Positions 61,672 through 64,000 of a stretch of DNA of 64,000 nt are shown one piece after another. Made by a program: the position numbers and the translations under genes. How positions within the stretch are numbered: the first letter of the stretch is position 1; the number at the start of each line of letters is the position of its first letter. The DNA comes from Streptomyces alboflavus (GTDB taxonomy: Bacteria; Actinomycetota; Actinomycetes; Streptomycetales; Streptomycetaceae), in assembly GCF_000716675.1 (NCBI RefSeq), contig NZ_JNXT01000013.1, forward strand, positions 62,001-126,000. Reading direction: 5' to 3'. The notes under the pieces were generated by a model. It was not told where the DNA came from and made no database searches. It was given only the letters and a program-made list of their open reading frames with translations.

Positions 61672-63110
61672 TGACCCACGCGAACCTGCGATTCCCGGCC
61701 TCCTTTGTGTGGGGCGCCGCCACCGCCGCGTACCAGATCGAGGGGGCGGTGCGGGAGGACGGCAGGACGCCGTCGATCTGGGACACCTTCAGCCATACGC
61801 CGGGCAAGGTGCTCGGCGGGGACACCGGGGACGTGGCCTGCGACCACTTCCACCGGTGGCGCGACGACGTGCGGCTGATGGCCGACCTCGGGATCGGCGC
61901 GTACCGCTTCTCCGTGTCGTGGCCGCGGGTGCAGCCGACCGGGCGCGGGCCCGCCGTGCAGCGCGGGCTCGACTTCTACCGGGCACTCGTCGACGAGCTG
62001 CTCGCGCACGGCATCACGCCGATGGTCACGCTCTACCACTGGGACCTGCCCCAGGAGCTGGAGTCGGCCTTCCCCAGCGGCTCCCCGGCGGGCGGCGGCT
62101 GGCCGGAGCGGGACACCGCCTACCGCTTCGAGGAGTACGCGGGCATCGTCGCCGGGGCGCTGGGCGACCGCGTGGAGCTGTGGGCGACCCTCAACGAGCC
62201 CTGGTGCAGCGCGTTCCTCGGCTATGGCTCGGGCGTGCACGCGCCCGGCCGCACCGACCCCGAGGCCGCCCTGCGCGCGGCGCATCACCTCAACCTCGCC
62301 CACGGCCTGGGCGCCCGGGCGCTGCGCGCGGCGCTGCCGCCCCGCGCCCGGGTCGGCGTCTGCCTCAACCCGAGCGCCGTGCGCCCGCTGACCCCGTCCG
62401 CGGCGGATCTCGACGCCCGGCGCCGCATCGACGCGCTCGCCAACCGCGTCTTCACCGGGCCGATGCTCCGCGGGACGTACGACGACGATCTGCTCGCCGA
62501 CACCGCGCGGATCACGGACTGGTCCTTCGTGCGCGACCGCGACCTGGCCACCGCCCGGCAGCCGCTGGACTTCCTCGGCATCAACTACTACTCCCCCGCT
62601 GTCGTGTCGGCCGCCCCGCACGCGGACGGACCGCGTCTCGACGGGCACGGCGCCGCCGACCACTCCCCCTGGCCGGGCGCCGACTCCGTCTCCTTCCACC
62701 GGGCGCCCGGCGAACTCACCGCCATGGACTGGCCGGTGGACCCCACCGGCCTGAAGGACCTTCTCCTTGAGTACACCGCTCAGGCCCCCGGGGTTCCCCT
62801 TTTCGTGACGGAGAACGGCGCGGCCTACGACGACAAGCCCGGCGCGGGCGGCCAGGTCCACGACCCCGACCGGATCCGCTATCTGCACGGCCACCTCACC
62901 GCCGTGCACGAGGCGATCCTCGCGGGCGCCGACGTGCGCGGCTATTTCCTCTGGTCGCTCATGGACAACTTCGAGTGGGCGTACGGCTACAGCAAGCGGT
63001 TCGGGGCGGTGTACGTCGACTACGAGACGCAGGAGCGGACGCCGAAGTCGAGCGCGCACTGGTACGCGAAGGTGGCGGCGAGCGGGGAGCTGCGCGCGGC
63101 CGAGGAGTGA
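61671..63110 (+). CDS. bglC: GH1 beta-glucosidase BglC
   Basis: Cytoplasmic retaining beta-glucosidase of 479 residues, cleaving imported cello-oligosaccharides to glucose. Motifs: [20 protein letters not shown], acid/base Glu176 in [10 protein letters not shown], nucleophile Glu381 in [11 protein letters not shown], and the C-terminal aglycone region [19 protein letters not shown] short insertion ([10 protein letters not shown]) lengthens the loop after PQELE relative to most GH1 enzymes. No signal peptide. Cytoplasmic BglC would lower the inducer level and so feed back on CebR. Confidence 0.95.
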   Translation: MTHANLRFPASFVWGAATAAYQIEGAVREDGRTPSIWDTFSHTPGKVLGGDTGDVACDHFHRWRDDVRLMADLGIGAYRFSVSWPRVQPTGRGPAVQRGLDFYRALVDELLAHGITPMVTLYHWDLPQELESAFPSGSPAGGGWPERDTAYRFEEYAGIVAGALGDRVELWATLNEPWCSAFLGYGSGVHAPGRTDPEAALRAAHHLNLAHGLGARALRAALPPRARVGVCLNPSAVRPLTPSAADLDARRRIDALANRVFTGPMLRGTYDDDLLADTARITDWSFVRDRDLATARQPLDFLGINYYSPAVVSAAPHADGPRLDGHGAADHSPWPGADSVSFHRAPGELTAMDWPVDPTGLKDLLLEYTAQAPGVPLFVTENGAAYDDKPGAGGQVHDPDRIRYLHGHLTAVHEAILAGADVRGYFLWSLMDNFEWAYGYSKRFGAVYVDYETQERTPKSSAHWYAKVAASGELRAAEE

Positions 63111-63135
63111 GTCCTGCGGCCCAGGGGACAAGTGT

Positions 63136-63175
63136 GCGCCCCGGCCGGGTGGGGGGAAGGTGCCGGCCGGGGCGC
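63136..63175. terminator. Bidirectional terminator between bglC and the chitinase gene
   Basis: GCGCCCCGGCCGG (63136-63148) and its exact complement (63163-63175) form a 13-bp stem with a 14-base loop, between two convergent genes. Confidence 0.8.
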
Positions 63176-63228
63176 GTGTGGGGGGATGCGGTGGCTGTGG
63201 GAGGCCGCTCCTCGGCGGCTGCTCGCGG

Positions 63229-64000
63229 CTACTTGTAGGCGGCGAACGCCTTCGTGAACGCCAGCGGGTCCTGCGCGATCGACGAGCACGTCGGCTGAAC
63301 GGAGTTGTTGCCGCCCGCGCAGGCCTTGTCGCGCGTCGACGACCACATCGACAGCCATCCGAGGCCCTTGTCCTGGGCGAACTTCACCAGCTGGGTGGCG
63401 TCGTCGACCTTGAAGATCTCCGTGGTGACGTCGTTGACGCCGATCATCGGGGTGACCGCGACGGTCTTCCAGGCCTGCGCGTCCGACAGGCCGAGCACGC
63501 CCTTGATCTGCGCCTGGGTCGCGGTCGCCGCCTGGGTGGCGTAGGTGCCCATGTCGTCGCTGTAGGCGGGTCCGTAGTCCATGGCCATGATGTTCACGGC
63601 GCCGATCTTCACGCCGTTCTTCTTCGCGTCGGCGAGCAGGTCGACGCCCGGCTGGGTCAGGCCCTCGGGCATCACCGGCAGCGTGAAGGACACGTCGAGC
63701 CCCGGGTGGTCCTTCTGGAGGGCGGCGATGGCCTGCGCGCGGCGGGAGTTGGCGGCGGTGTCGGGCAGGGCCGCGCCCTCGATGTCGAAGTCGACCTTGG
63801 TGAGCTTGTACGTGTCGATGACCTTGCCGTACGCCTTGGCGAGCGCGCCCGCGCTGTCGCAGCGCAGGCCGAGCTCGGATCCTGCCGCGCCGCCGAAGGA
63901 CACGCGGACGTCACCGCCCTTGGCGCGCAGATCACCTATCTGGGCGGCCACCTTGTCGTCGCCGAGCGCGGTGCTTCCGCCCCACAGGGGTTCGCAGCCG
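63229..64000 (-). CDS. GH18 chitinase-like protein (5' end missing)
   Basis: C-terminal 256 residues of a glycoside hydrolase family 18 protein; the start lies beyond the right edge. Reading in from the edge gives GCEPLWGGSTALGDDKVAAQ. The strand VRVSFGGAAG is the SxGG region and KVDFDIEGAAL gives the DxDxE catalytic motif with its glutamate, so it should be active. Later NIMAMDYGP (M-x-Y) and LGWLSMWSSTRD (Trp) match the substrate pocket. Probably a secreted bacterial chitinase of the short (ChiD-like) type; signal and any binding domains are outside the window. Confidence 0.88.
   Translation of the reverse strand, partial: GCEPLWGGSTALGDDKVAAQIGDLRAKGGDVRVSFGGAAGSELGLRCDSAGALAKAYGKVIDTYKLTKVDFDIEGAALPDTAANSRRAQAIAALQKDHPGLDVSFTLPVMPEGLTQPGVDLLADAKKNGVKIGAVNIMAMDYGPAYSDDMGTYATQAATATQAQIKGVLGLSDAQAWKTVAVTPMIGVNDVTTEIFKVDDATQLVKFAQDKGLGWLSMWSSTRDKACAGGNNSVQPTCSSIAQDPLAFTKAFAAYK

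Noticed and set aside
59559..63131. Reverse open frame of 1,190 codons opposite cebF, cebG and bglC
   Set aside because: Shadow of three well-supported genes; composition is biased with no recognisable fold.

Overview
The window is a high-GC actinobacterial chromosome segment and almost certainly comes from a Streptomyces. The evidence is GC-rich third codon positions, GTG/TTG starts, an AdpA regulator with a TTA codon, a complete desferrioxamine locus with DmdR-type iron boxes, and dispersed Streptomyces-type intergenic repeats. From memory, gene order from about 28 kb to the end follows the S. coelicolor region around SCO2771-SCO2799. This is recall and was not checked by a search.

Layout. 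1-8.9 kb: a truncated Gfo/Idh/MocA oxidoreductase divergent from a LacI regulator; small genes (Nudix, SnoaL-like, hypothetical); an XRE/TPR-like regulator coupled to a 5-formyltetrahydrofolate cyclo-ligase-like protein; a Tat-exported propeller protein; a MarR-GNAT fusion; a sugar-phosphate isomerase-like protein. 9-16.8 kb: a tandem-MerR regulator and EamA exporter, a divergent LysR, a GH3 (NagZ-type) enzyme, a lipoprotein, a secreted S37 peptidase and a small secreted protein. 16.9-21.8 kb: a fused two-module ABC exporter and a class A beta-lactamase-fold protein. 21.9-28.4 kb: a ThDP enzyme translationally coupled to an agmatinase-family ureohydrolase, a sodium/solute symporter and a divergent PucR regulator, together a plausible arginine or guanidino-compound catabolic cluster. 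28.5-32.5 kb: a phosphatase-like protein, a CDF transporter, DJ-1/PfpI, MarR and thioesterase II. 32.5-40.4 kb: acyl-CoA dehydrogenase, then TetR divergent from an acyl-CoA carboxylase beta/alpha, HMG-CoA lyase and acyl-CoA dehydrogenase operon (leucine/branched acyl-CoA breakdown). 40.4-47 kb: desE and desABCD, each transcript preceded by an iron box. 47-56.3 kb: GH20 hexosaminidase, DUF4429/SHOCT protein, an 85-residue protein, glmS, a universal stress protein, a small membrane protein, adpA, orn and tRNA-His. 56.3-64 kb: a membrane-anchored protein, then cebR-cebEFG-bglC (cello-oligosaccharide uptake and hydrolysis) with two CebR operators, and a truncated GH18 chitinase.

How it works together. 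The right half links polysaccharide use (cellobiose, chitin, GlcNAc), amino-sugar synthesis (glmS), siderophore-based iron uptake and the developmental regulator AdpA. The middle supplies branched-chain amino acid and guanidino catabolism. Non-coding structure is rich: perfect operators (22-bp and 31-bp dyads), several strong terminators, and at least five copies of one intergenic repeat family. A sixth piece of that family lies in frame inside the biotin carboxylase gene.
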